A stretch of DNA of 11,009 nucleotides from Omnitrophica bacterium RIFCSPLOWO2_01_FULL_45_10b (GCA_001804205.1 MHFM01000010.1:1-11009); one strand, 5' to 3'. Positions 1 through 7,568 are shown, numbered from the stretch's first letter. Numbers and translations: made by a program. The notes: generated by a model not told the origin, from the letters alone.

Positions 1-782
1 GAAGCATGGAAGAAAAAGGGCTTCTTTTGTTTCCAGTTTTGGCCATTAATGATGCCAAGACCAAACATTTTTTCGACAATCGCTATGGAACAGGCCAGTC
101 CACGCTGGATGGCGTGATTCGCGCCACCAATATTTTGTTATCGGGTTCTGTTTTTGTTGTTTGTGGTTACGGTTGGTGCGGCCGTGGGCTTGCCGGCAAA
201 GCACGCGGCATGGGCGCTCGAGTGATTGTAACCGAAACAGATCCTTTAAAAGCGCTCGAGGCCGTCATGGATGGTTTTGAAGTGATGCCTCTTGAGAAGG
301 CAGCTCCGACCGGCGATGTATTTGTCACCGTAACAGGTAATACAGGAATCATTCGGCGCGAACATTTCCTTCGGATGAAAGACGGGGCTATCATCGCTAA
401 TTCAGGGCATTTTGACGTTGAAATTGATATTCCCGCGCTTCGCAAACTTTCCACTCGAGTGCGCCAAATTCGAGATTTTATTGAGGAGTTTCGATTGAAA
501 GACGGACGCCGAATTCATCTCATTGCCGGAGGCCGCCTGGTTAATCTTTCAGCTGCAGAGGGACATCCGGCATCCGTTATGGATATGTCTTTTGCCAATC
601 AAGCCTTGGGGGCGGAGTATTTAGTAAAATCAGCGTCCTCGCTTGAGAAGCGTATCTATACGGTGCCGAAGGAAATTGATGAAAAGGTTGCCGCGCTCAA
701 GCTGGAAGCGATGCATATCCGGATCGATCGCCTCACGAAAGAACAAGTCCAATACCTTGCTTCTTGGGAATTGGGCACTTAA
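1..782 (+). CDS. ahcY: S-adenosylhomocysteine hydrolase, 3' part (5' end outside window)
   Basis: Cytosolic NAD-dependent enzyme that splits S-adenosylhomocysteine into adenosine and homocysteine, clearing the product of SAM-dependent methylation. The frame is open to the left edge, so the ATG at 6 is internal. Visible are the substrate-site segment NDAKTKHFFDNRYGTGQS, the NAD-binding Rossmann motif GYGWCGRG (nt 165-188), NSGHFDVEI, and the signature GRLVNLSAAEGHPASVMD. Family knowledge: DNRYGTGQS and HFDVEI resemble archaeal/Thermotoga-type enzymes. The protein ends ...YLASWELGT and lacks the C-terminal Lys/Tyr tail (K-x-x-x-Y-R-Y) of the long bacterial and eukaryotic form, which also fits that short subgroup. 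It converges with lptG, whose stop codon lies 11 bp beyond. Identification is secure; the exact substrate (adenosyl- or inosylhomocysteine) cannot be told from sequence. Confidence 0.95.
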   Translation, partial: SMEEKGLLLFPVLAINDAKTKHFFDNRYGTGQSTLDGVIRATNILLSGSVFVVCGYGWCGRGLAGKARGMGARVIVTETDPLKALEAVMDGFEVMPLEKAAPTGDVFVTVTGNTGIIRREHFLRMKDGAIIANSGHFDVEIDIPALRKLSTRVRQIRDFIEEFRLKDGRRIHLIAGGRLVNLSAAEGHPASVMDMSFANQALGAEYLVKSASSLEKRIYTVPKEIDEKVAALKLEAMHIRIDRLTKEQVQYLASWELGT

Positions 783-793
783 CCGCTCAGTTT

Positions 794-1888
794 CTACTCA
801 TTCGCGCGTTCCAAGAAAAAGAACGTCCCGAATCCAAATAAGAAATTAGCCGTCCAAGCGCTCATGATAGGGAATAATTTTCCCGCCTTACCGAGTGCCA
901 GTGTAATGGCCCCCGAAATATGAAAAGTAAAAACGATCACCAAACAAATCAAAACGTTCAAAGCAATCAGCCGCCGTGTTGACGTTTTAGCCAAAAACGG
1001 AACGGAAAGAAACATAACCACAAGGCTGTACCACGGATAAGCTAGTTTGTGGTGAAGCGATACGAGTTCCGTATTTATTTTAATGCCGTTTTCTTTAAGT
1101 TTCGAAATGTATTCCTTCAGATCCCGATAGCTGATCGCAGATTCCTCATGCACCGCTTGCAAGAATTCCTCAGGCGTTTCTTTAATCTCCGGATGAACCA
1201 TGATTTCTTGAAAGACGGGTTCTCCGCGCATTTCACCCTTTTGTTCAAGCGCATAATCTGTAGCGTGATGGAGTTCCCATTGATTGCCGGTCCAAACAGC
1301 TTCGTGAGCTACCGTTTTCTTTTTCACATTTTTCTTAGAGTCAAGCCATAAGACAATAAAATCTTCCAGCTTTTGTTCCTTGGTGTTGAACGCGCGCGCA
1401 TAATAAAGGCGGTCTTTGCCGCCGTAATAAGTGACATTGTCATAAACACCTCTTTTTTCCTTCGCTCTCTTTTTTTCAATCCGCTCTTTCAAAATTTCAT
1501 TAGCTTTTCGGGAAGCCTTTGGCACAATTTGGTCGCTCATAATAAAGGAGAGGATGCCGAGCAGAAAACCGATGAAAATAATCGGACGGATAATAGAGGT
1601 AATTTCCAGCCCCGCCACTTTCATCGCGGTGATTTCGTTGTGATAGTTCAGGCTGGTTAATACATAAATCGTGGCCAGGAGACTGGCCCATGGAATGATT
1701 TCCACAAATGTTTGAGGGATGAGAATCAAGTAGTATAGAAGAATTTGAAGAATCGGCGTTTTGTATTTGACCATCTCATCCAGGTAGTCGAAGATGTCCG
1801 CCATGAACACAAGAAAGATCAAAGCAAACGTGCAAAAAATAATCGGGACGATTAATTGCTTTGCGAGGTAACGTTCGAGTATTTTCAT
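794..1888 (-). CDS. lptG: LptF/LptG-family lipopolysaccharide export permease, probably LptG
   Basis: Inner-membrane permease of the YjgP/YjgQ family. In LptB2FG it extracts lipopolysaccharide and passes it to the periplasmic bridge. The 364 residues match the family length. Hydrophobic segments lie near residues 12-33, 48-77 and 100-118. A polar, presumably periplasmic jelly-roll region follows (about 130-270), then three more membrane segments (about 282-302, 308-330, 335-358), giving the usual 3+3 arrangement. The start MKILERYLAKQ and the segment NEITAMKVAGLEI are typical of the family. LptF and LptG are paralogues, and I favour LptG on general resemblance only. It starts 3 nt after comF stops, has no clear ribosome site of its own, and is probably translated by coupling from comF. 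No second permease gene or lptB is nearby. Confidence 0.88.
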   Translation of the reverse strand: MKILERYLAKQLIVPIIFCTFALIFLVFMADIFDYLDEMVKYKTPILQILLYYLILIPQTFVEIIPWASLLATIYVLTSLNYHNEITAMKVAGLEITSIIRPIIFIGFLLGILSFIMSDQIVPKASRKANEILKERIEKKRAKEKRGVYDNVTYYGGKDRLYYARAFNTKEQKLEDFIVLWLDSKKNVKKKTVAHEAVWTGNQWELHHATDYALEQKGEMRGEPVFQEIMVHPEIKETPEEFLQAVHEESAISYRDLKEYISKLKENGIKINTELVSLHHKLAYPWYSLVVMFLSVPFLAKTSTRRLIALNVLICLVIVFTFHISGAITLALGKAGKLFPIMSAWTANFLFGFGTFFFLERANE

Positions 1889-1891
1889 GTT

Positions 1892-2632
1892 TTAAGAGCG
1901 CGCGAGAACAAAAAAATCAACGCACTCAGCCCCGTCTTCTTTCAATATTTTAGCACATTCGTTAATGGTGCTTCCGGTGGTGACGATGTCATCTACGAGA
2001 AGGATTCGTTTCCCCAAACTTTGTCCTCGTTTTTTCAAGCAGAAAGCACCTTCCAAATTTTCAAGGCGTTCGCGGCGCTTCAACTGGCTTTGAGGAAGAA
2101 CTTTTTTCTTTTTGGCAATTAAGGCCGATATGCGCAAACGATCTTTTTGAAACGAGCGCTCCAACATTTTAGCGATCAACAGGGCTTGATTGAAACCTCG
2201 TTCTCGTTCCCGCCTCGCATCTAACGGAACCGGGACAATCATTTCGTAATCATTCGGATTAATGGATGACGAAAAAGAGGCTATCAGTTTTGAGAAGATT
2301 TCAAGGAGCCAAAGTTTCTTTTGAAATTTCACTTGGTGGAAGATTGTTTTAATGGGGTCCTCATAGCGGAGGAGGGCAAAACCTCGATTGTAATAGGGCC
2401 GTTCCGAACGGCAGGTAGAGCAAACGCTTTGGTTTTTTCCATAAGGAGGAAGTGGCTCTGAACATTTTAAGCAAAGCGGCGCTTTCAAAGGTTGAATCAG
2501 TTGAACGCACGGGGCACATAAGTAGGTTTCTTCCAGCTTAAGATAAGCATGGCACAGCACGCAATAAGGTGGATACAGGATGCGTATTAAGCTGCGGGAG
2601 TAGTTATTCAGTTCTGTTCCAAATCCAAGCAT
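1892..2632 (-). CDS. comF: ComF-family protein: zinc-ribbon plus phosphoribosyltransferase domain
   Basis: Member of the ComFC/GntX family, linked in several bacteria to DNA uptake and recombination of incoming single strands; the biochemical role in this organism is unknown. The N-terminal half has four CxxC pairs (C24/C27, C39/C42, C54/C57, C71/C74), enough for two zinc sites. The C-terminal half is a type I phosphoribosyltransferase fold with the PRPP loop ILLVDDIVTTGST (about residues 210-222), preceded by the family segment RERGFNQA. Length (246 aa) is normal. The ATG at 2632 leaves a family-typical short lead (RILYPPYCVLC) before the first cysteine pair. There is no Shine-Dalgarno before it, and the upstream promoter would place transcription start only a few bases ahead of it, so the mRNA may be leaderless. 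First gene of a two-gene unit with lptG. Confidence 0.93.
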   Translation of the reverse strand: MLGFGTELNNYSRSLIRILYPPYCVLCHAYLKLEETYLCAPCVQLIQPLKAPLCLKCSEPLPPYGKNQSVCSTCRSERPYYNRGFALLRYEDPIKTIFHQVKFQKKLWLLEIFSKLIASFSSSINPNDYEMIVPVPLDARRERERGFNQALLIAKMLERSFQKDRLRISALIAKKKKVLPQSQLKRRERLENLEGAFCLKKRGQSLGKRILLVDDIVTTGSTINECAKILKEDGAECVDFFVLARS

Positions 2633-2641
2633 GTAGAGGTT

Positions 2642-2670
2642 ACTATAAGGAATTAGATATGCGCTGTCAA
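2642..2670 (-). promoter_or_regulatory. Sigma70-type promoter for comF-lptG
   Basis: On the minus strand the -35 box TTGACA (2670-2665, 6/6 consensus) is followed after 17 bp by TATAGT (2647-2642, 5/6). Spacing is ideal. The expected transcription start is about 2634-2636, two to four bases before the comF ATG at 2632. This leaves no room for a 5' leader. Confidence 0.7.
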
Positions 2671-2682
2671 GACGGTGATTTG

Positions 2683-2701
2683 CTTTCTATCTTATTGAAA
2701 G
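2683..2701. promoter_or_regulatory. Imperfect 19 bp palindrome between divergent promoters (possible operator)
   Basis: CTTTC (2683-2687) and GAAAG (2697-2701) form perfect 5 bp arms. Including inner bases, 7 of 9 symmetric positions pair around a centre at 2692. It lies between the -35 boxes of the comF promoter (2665-2670) and the rpsU promoter (2727-2732), so a bound regulator could touch both. It could also be a chance AT-rich symmetry; no known operator is recognised. Confidence 0.25.
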
Positions 2702-2726
2702 AGTTTGAGTTACACGATTGGCCACC

Positions 2727-2756
2727 TTGACAATGGGGGAGAGGGGCGTATATAAT
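2727..2756 (+). promoter_or_regulatory. Strong sigma70-type promoter for rpsU (and perhaps hisS onward)
   Basis: TTGACA (2727-2732) and TATAAT (2751-2756) both match consensus fully, with an 18 bp spacer. The spacer is unusually G-rich. Expected transcription start is about 2762-2764, giving a leader of roughly 38 nt that ends in the ribosome site at 2788-2796. A near-perfect promoter fits a ribosomal protein gene. Confidence 0.82.
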
Positions 2757-2800
2757 ACACCCTTTAAAATTACCATTACCTATAGAGAAAGGGGAGTTTC

Positions 2801-2977
2801 GTGCCGAAAGTTCAAGTAGGTGAGAATGAACCGCTGGATAAGGCGTTAAGGCGCCTTAAGAAAAAGATTGAGCGCGAAGGAATTCTTAAAATTCTCAAGT
2901 CGCGAAAACACTATGAAAAGCCTAGCGAAAAGCGCAGGCGCAAGATGCGAGCCGCCCAGAAGCGGAAAATATATTAA
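2801..2977 (+). CDS. rpsU: Small ribosomal subunit protein bS21
   Basis: Protein of the 30S subunit that binds near the 3' end of 16S rRNA and aids initiation. The 58-residue product starts at GTG and begins PKVQVGENEPLDKALRRLKK. It continues into a very basic helical part with the family segments HYEKPSEKRRRK and a lysine/arginine-rich tail ending AAQKRKIY. Length is typical (about 55-70 aa). The GTG is supported by AAAGGGGAG at 2788-2796, 4 nt upstream. It is easily overlooked because of the GTG start and short length. It follows a strong promoter; hisS begins 112 nt downstream with no clear terminator or promoter between, so co-transcription is possible. Confidence 0.95.
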   Translation: MPKVQVGENEPLDKALRRLKKKIEREGILKILKSRKHYEKPSEKRRRKMRAAQKRKIY

Positions 2978-3089
2978 GCTTGCCGTATCATTTTCTTATC
3001 CGCCGCGTTTGTTTTCTATTTTTACCCTGCCCGTTAATGATTAAACTAGCCGTTCAAGGGCGTTTTGCGAAATACCGGAGCCTGCCGTT

Positions 3090-4346
3090 ATGAGGTTTCA
3101 AAGCGTTAAAGGGATGGATGATTTATTTTTCCCCGAAGTCGAAAAGTGGCAAGCGCTTGAACAAAAATCCAGAATCTTTCTTGAAGCCTACGGCTTCCGA
3201 GAAATTCGAACCCCCATTCTAGAATCCACAGAACTTTTTGCTCGCTCCATCGGTGAGGCAAGTGATATCGTCCACAAAGAAATGTATACCTTTAAGGATC
3301 GCGGCGATCGAAGTCTTACGCTGCGTCCTGAAATGACGGCCGGAGTAGTCCGGGCTGTTTTGGAACATCATCTTTTAAAAGAAAATGAGCCGCTATTTGT
3401 TTATTATCTAGGCCCCATGTTTCGTGCGGAACGCCCGCAAGCGGGCCGCAAGCGCCAATTTCATCAAATCGGCGTTGAAACCTTGAATACCCATTCCGCA
3501 ATGAATGATGCCGAACTTGTTGTTCTCATCAAAAATTATTTGGAATGGCTCGGGCTGAAAAAGTATGTCGTTAAAATTAATCATTTAGGATCGCCTGAAG
3601 ACCGAAAGCAGTTCAGCCTCGAGTTGAACCAATATTTTACAAAAAACCAGTCGAAACTATGCACGGATTGCCAATATCGGCTTAGCCGAAATGTATTGCG
3701 CATTTTCGATTGTAAAACTGATTCCTGCCAGCCGTTGATTGAACAGGCACCAAAACCAAAACTTTCCGATCAGGCAAAATCAGATTTCGATAAAATTTCA
3801 TCGCTTTTAAAAGATGCGAAAGTTCCATTTAAAGCTGAATCCAAGTTGGTTCGCGGCTTAGATTATTACACCGGTTTTGTTTTTGAAGTGATCGGAGAAG
3901 GCTTAGGAACGCAGGATGCGATTTTAGCAGGCGGGCGTTATGATTCTTTAATTCACGATTTAGGCGGTCCCCAAGTAGGTGCAAGCGGTTTTTCGATTGG
4001 AACAGAGCGCTTGCTGGCCTCACTAGAAGCGGCCGGAGTTCATCTTGAAGAATCAATCTTAAACGATACGGTTTACGTGGCCGCTTTGGTTCATGGCGAA
4101 GAAACATGCGGTTTTTACAGAGCCGTTGCTCAAGCCCTTGCGGAAGCAGGAAAGCGGGCTCATTTTTCGTTTTCTCAAGGATCCATTTCAAATCATTTGG
4201 GGCGCGCCAGTAAAATGAAAGCCGCTTTCGCATTGATTGTTGGCGATGATGAATGGAAGGCCAAAGAAGTGACCATCAAAAAGATGGCTTCTGGCACGCA
4301 AAAACGGATAAAACCCGAACATTTGTCAAAGGGATTTGATTTTTAA
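3090..4346 (+). CDS. hisS: Histidine--tRNA ligase (class II)
   Basis: Charges tRNA-His with histidine in the cytosol. The 418 residues are a normal bacterial length. In order: motif 1 region (EIRTPILESTELFARSIGE), motif 2 (FRAERPQAGRKRQFHQIGVE), a four-cysteine insertion (C191, C194, C208, C213) seen in many bacterial HisRS, the histidine-specific HisA segment LVRGLDYYTG (253-262, with Arg255 and the two Tyr), and motif 3 (GASGFSIGTERLL). A C-terminal anticodon-binding domain covers roughly 325-418. ATG 3090 has a GGAG at about 3077-3080. The 112 bp upstream hold no convincing promoter. Only 2 nt separate its stop from aspS, a common hisS-aspS pairing. Confidence 0.97.
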   Translation: MRFQSVKGMDDLFFPEVEKWQALEQKSRIFLEAYGFREIRTPILESTELFARSIGEASDIVHKEMYTFKDRGDRSLTLRPEMTAGVVRAVLEHHLLKENEPLFVYYLGPMFRAERPQAGRKRQFHQIGVETLNTHSAMNDAELVVLIKNYLEWLGLKKYVVKINHLGSPEDRKQFSLELNQYFTKNQSKLCTDCQYRLSRNVLRIFDCKTDSCQPLIEQAPKPKLSDQAKSDFDKISSLLKDAKVPFKAESKLVRGLDYYTGFVFEVIGEGLGTQDAILAGGRYDSLIHDLGGPQVGASGFSIGTERLLASLEAAGVHLEESILNDTVYVAALVHGEETCGFYRAVAQALAEAGKRAHFSFSQGSISNHLGRASKMKAAFALIVGDDEWKAKEVTIKKMASGTQKRIKPEHLSKGFDF

Positions 4347-4348
4347 CA

Positions 4349-6109
4349 ATGCTCAGAACACATCATTGCGGCGAATTGACTGCAAAACATATATCAAACA
4401 AAGTCACGCTTTGCGGTTGGGTGGACACACGGCGCGATCATGGCAACCTTATTTTTATTGATCTCCGTGACCGCTGGGGAAAAACCCAACTCATCTTCAA
4501 TCCGGAAAAAAACCGAGAGATTCACTGCACTGCTGAAAAATTGCGTTCTGAGTTTGTCGTTCAAGCCCGCGGTGTTGTTCAAAAAAGGCCGGAAGGGACT
4601 CTCAATCCAAAAATTCAAACGGGACAAATTGAAGTAGAAGTAACCGAACTTCAAATTCTTAATGCTTCCGAAGTGCCACCGTTTGAAATTGTAGATGATT
4701 CTCCGGTTTCGGAAGAAATACGTTTAAAATATCGATATTTGGATTTAAGGCGGCCGGCAATGTTTAAGCGCCTTCAAACCCGCCACCGCATTACTAAAAT
4801 TGTGCGGGATTATTTGGATGAACATCATTTTATCGAAGTGGAAACCCCGATGCTGACGAAAAGCACACCGGAAGGAGCGCGAGATTTTTTAGTGCCTTCG
4901 CGCCTTAGTGCCGGCACTTTTTATGCGCTTCCGCAATCGCCTCAGCTGTTTAAGCAAATTCTGATGATTTCCGGTTTTGACCGGTATTTCCAGTTGGCTC
5001 GATGCCTTCGGGACGAAGATTTACGTGCTGACCGCCAGCCGGAGCATACTCAAATTGACATTGAAATGTCTTTTGTATCGGAAGATGACATTATTTCGAT
5101 GATTGAGGGACTGCTTGCGCGCGTCATTAAGGCCATCCGCGGGGTCGATGTTAAGACGCCGTTTCCGCGGCTGAGTTATCAAGATACAATGAACCGGTTC
5201 GGATCGGATAAGCCGGATTTGCGCTTCGGCTTAGAATTTCAAGATGCGACGTCTCTTTTAGGTGGTTCAGAACTTAAAATTTTCCAGGAAGTGGTAAAAC
5301 AAAAGGGCGTTGTCAAAGGGCTAAGTGTTTCAGGAGCAAATTTTTCCCGCAGCGATTTTGACCGCTTAATTGCATTCGTCCAAGGATTTGGTGCGAAGGG
5401 GCTCGCTTGGATTAAGGTTGCCGCGGATGGAATTGAATCGCCGATTGGAAAATTTTTAAAACCGGATGAGCAGAAAAAACTAATCACATTATTTCGTGCA
5501 AAAGCAGGCGATACTATTTTTTTAATTGCGGATCAATGGTTAACGACTTGTGCGGCCTTAGGAGCCCTTCGGAATCAACTTGCCGGTGAATTGAAATTAA
5601 TTCCCCAAACGAAGGAGCTGAATTTGGCATGGATTGTGGATTTTCCCCTATTTCAATGGAGTGAGGAAGAAAAAAGGCTGGATGCCGTTCACCATCCTTT
5701 TACAGCTCCCCAGGAAGCAGATTTGGCGTTCTTTGATAAGGAGCCGCTTAAGGTGAAAGCAAGGGCATATGATATTATATTCAATGGGACGGAAGTAGGG
5801 GGCGGAAGCATTCGTATTCATCAGGAGGAGGTTCAAAAGAAGGTGTTTCATTCTCTTGGAATTACGGATCAAGACGCAGAAGGGAAATTTGGTTTTCTCC
5901 TCCGGGCTCTCCGGTTCGGCGCTCCGCCGCACGGAGGTATCGCGATTGGCCTGGACCGCTTGTGTGCTATTTTAGAAGGAGTTGAATCGATTCGAGATGT
6001 GATTGCGTTTCCAAAAACTCAGAAGGGCAGCTGCCCGATGACAGAAGCGCCTTCGAAAGTGTCAGACAAGCAGTTGAAAGAGCTTCATTTACAAATTAAG
6101 CCTTCATAG
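4349..6109 (+). CDS. aspS: Aspartate--tRNA ligase, bacterial type, probably non-discriminating (Asp/Asn)
   Basis: Class II synthetase charging tRNA-Asp. The 586 residues include an N-terminal OB-fold anticodon domain (about 1-110), the catalytic core, and a bacterial GAD insertion (about 290-410). Catalytic marks are the flipping loop QSPQ (196-199), motif 2 RDEDLRADRQPE (221-232) and motif 3 GLDRL with Arg537. Specificity: residues RRDHG place His at position 31, and RPEGTLNP gives Gly at 83. Family knowledge is that His and Gly near these positions mark non-discriminating enzymes, which also charge tRNA-Asn, whereas discriminating AspRS have Leu (RRDLG) and a bulkier residue. If so, the cell should have GatCAB. 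The start lies 2 nt after hisS and has only a distant AAAGGG (4328-4333), so coupling is likely. Confidence 0.96.
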   Translation: MLRTHHCGELTAKHISNKVTLCGWVDTRRDHGNLIFIDLRDRWGKTQLIFNPEKNREIHCTAEKLRSEFVVQARGVVQKRPEGTLNPKIQTGQIEVEVTELQILNASEVPPFEIVDDSPVSEEIRLKYRYLDLRRPAMFKRLQTRHRITKIVRDYLDEHHFIEVETPMLTKSTPEGARDFLVPSRLSAGTFYALPQSPQLFKQILMISGFDRYFQLARCLRDEDLRADRQPEHTQIDIEMSFVSEDDIISMIEGLLARVIKAIRGVDVKTPFPRLSYQDTMNRFGSDKPDLRFGLEFQDATSLLGGSELKIFQEVVKQKGVVKGLSVSGANFSRSDFDRLIAFVQGFGAKGLAWIKVAADGIESPIGKFLKPDEQKKLITLFRAKAGDTIFLIADQWLTTCAALGALRNQLAGELKLIPQTKELNLAWIVDFPLFQWSEEEKRLDAVHHPFTAPQEADLAFFDKEPLKVKARAYDIIFNGTEVGGGSIRIHQEEVQKKVFHSLGITDQDAEGKFGFLLRALRFGAPPHGGIAIGLDRLCAILEGVESIRDVIAFPKTQKGSCPMTEAPSKVSDKQLKELHLQIKPS

Positions 6110-6113
6110 GAGG
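6106..6113 (+). promoter_or_regulatory. Ribosome binding site that favours a TTG start for phoH
   Basis: ATAGGAGG contains a full AGGAGG overlapping the aspS stop codon (TAG 6107-6109). It lies 1 nt before an in-frame ATG (6115), too close to use, but 7 nt before an in-frame TTG (6121), an ideal distance. Confidence 0.6.
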
Positions 6114-6120
6114 AATGAAT

Positions 6121-7059
6121 TTGGAGAAAATTATCAAGCTCACATCCGATGACGAAGCCATTGCGCTGTACGGCAGTTTGGATGAGCGGCTGCGTTTTGC
6201 CGAAGAAAAATTTAAAGTTAAAATTTCGGCCCGCAATCATCAATTGGTTATTTCCGGTACCAAAGAAAATGTAAAACCCGCCGTTGAATTTTTCATGTCA
6301 GAACTTGATCGAATTAGAGAAAATGGCAGCCATCCAGAATCAAAAGAATCTCATCATTCTCATATGCCAAAGCGCGCCTCCGATACTTCCGAAAGAACAG
6401 GAACCACTTTTTTTCATAAGGGCAAATTGATTAAAGCCAAAAGTCCCAATCAAGAAGCCTATCTTCATGCGATGCAGCGCTATGATATCGTGATTGGAAT
6501 TGGGCCGGCCGGAACCGGCAAAACCTATTTGGCCATGGCCGTTGCTATTGAGGCGCTGAAACGAAAAAAAGTAAACCGAATTATTTTGACGCGTCCTGCC
6601 GTTGAAGCAGGGGAAAGCCTTGGGTTTTTGCCCGGCGATCTTTATGCCAAAATTAATCCGTATCTGAGGCCCCTTTATGATGCACTTTATGACATGATGG
6701 ATTTTGATGAGGCCACGCGTTATCTCCAGCGCGGCCTCATTGAAGTGGCCCCGCTTGCTTATATGCGTGGCCGAACTTTGAATGATAGTTTTGTCATTCT
6801 TGATGAGGGCCAGAATTGCACGCATGAACAAATGAAAATGTTTTTGACACGCCTTGGTTTTTCCTCAAAGACCGTTGTGACCGGTGACGTTACACAAATT
6901 GATCTTCCGGCCGGCAAACGCTCCGGTTTGGTTGAAATTCAAAATATTCTCCATCAAATCGAAGGGATCAAATTTTGTTATTTGACTGATCAAGACGTTG
7001 TCCGCCATAAGCTTGTCCAAGAAGTCATTAAGGCGTACCAACGTTATGAACAGAAGTAA
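6121..7059 (+). CDS. phoH: PhoH-family ATPase (PhoH-like protein)
   Basis: Cytosolic P-loop NTPase of the PhoH/YbeZ group, associated with RNA metabolism and often encoded beside ybeY. The first ~70 residues form a small KH-like region (EEKFKVKISARNHQLVISG). A variable linker rich in His and Ser follows. The ATPase domain has Walker A GPAGTGKT (128-135) and Walker B VILDEGQN (from 225), then the sensor segment TGDVTQIDLP. I place the start at TTG 6121 because the AGGAGG at 6108-6113 fits it; the ATG at 6115 would add only Met-Asn. Length is about 312 aa, normal for the family. It follows aspS almost directly and precedes ybeY by 23 nt, the conserved phoH-ybeY order. Confidence 0.93.
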   Translation: MEKIIKLTSDDEAIALYGSLDERLRFAEEKFKVKISARNHQLVISGTKENVKPAVEFFMSELDRIRENGSHPESKESHHSHMPKRASDTSERTGTTFFHKGKLIKAKSPNQEAYLHAMQRYDIVIGIGPAGTGKTYLAMAVAIEALKRKKVNRIILTRPAVEAGESLGFLPGDLYAKINPYLRPLYDALYDMMDFDEATRYLQRGLIEVAPLAYMRGRTLNDSFVILDEGQNCTHEQMKMFLTRLGFSSKTVVTGDVTQIDLPAGKRSGLVEIQNILHQIEGIKFCYLTDQDVVRHKLVQEVIKAYQRYEQK

Positions 7060-7082
7060 GCCCGCAGCCTTTTTTCCGTTTC

Positions 7083-7568
7083 ATGGGTAATTTAAGGACA
7101 TCCGGCAACCGCATTTTCATTGGCAATGTTTCTTCCGGATTTAATATTCATCTGAAACAAACCCGCCGCTTGATCGGTGGCATTCTCCGCAAACTCAAGC
7201 TCCGGAAAATCTGGATCAGTTTTGTGTTCGTTTCAGATTCTGCAATCAAACGCCTGAACCGGCGATATTTGAAGCACTCTTGGGCAACGGATGTCATTGC
7301 TTTTCCTTTTTCATCCGGCCATTCCCGCCAAAGAAAACGCAATTCGGTTTTTTTTCTCGGTGAAATCATCATTTCGCCCAAGCGCGCCAAACTTTATGCA
7401 AAGAAACTGGGCGTCCCTTTTTCAGAGGAATTAGCCCGTTATATCTGCCATGGTATTTTGCATTTATTGGGCCATTCTGATAAGACAGCTCAAGGGAAAA
7501 AGAAAATGCGCCGTACAGAGGATCAACTGATCAAACCACTAGCCGCACAAGTTAAGGGAATCGTGTAA
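7083..7568 (+). CDS. ybeY: Endoribonuclease YbeY, with Asp at the third metal-ligand position
   Basis: Single-strand-specific endoribonuclease and rRNA maturation factor (UPF0054). It acts on 16S rRNA 3' processing and ribosome quality control. The 161 aa include the family segment FVFVSDSAIKRLNRRYL followed by TDVIAFPF, then LGEIIIS, and the metal site CHGILHLLGHSD (122-133). Family knowledge: the motif is HGxxHLxGxxH. Here the first two His are H123 and H127, but the third position (133) is Asp, with His at 131. Asp can bind zinc, so activity is plausible. The ATG at 7083 has no good ribosome site and I see no better start. It overlaps recO by one nucleotide (TAATG). Confidence 0.92.
   Translation: MGNLRTSGNRIFIGNVSSGFNIHLKQTRRLIGGILRKLKLRKIWISFVFVSDSAIKRLNRRYLKHSWATDVIAFPFSSGHSRQRKRNSVFFLGEIIISPKRAKLYAKKLGVPFSEELARYICHGILHLLGHSDKTAQGKKKMRRTEDQLIKPLAAQVKGIV

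Noticed and set aside
2733..2748. G-rich promoter spacer as a G-quadruplex
   Set aside because: Only two G runs of useful length are present; four are needed for an intramolecular structure.
3001..3050. Candidate promoter for hisS (TTGTTT at 3009-3014)
   Set aside because: No acceptable -10 lies at 16-18 bp; co-transcription with rpsU is simpler.
3031..3075. GCCC/GGGC inverted repeat after rpsU followed by GTTTT
   Set aside because: The loop is about 20 nt or more and the stem needs a bulge; too weak to call a terminator.
6340..6831. 163-codon open frame on the minus strand inside phoH
   Set aside because: It lies wholly opposite a well-supported ATPase gene, and its translation resembles no family; a shadow frame.
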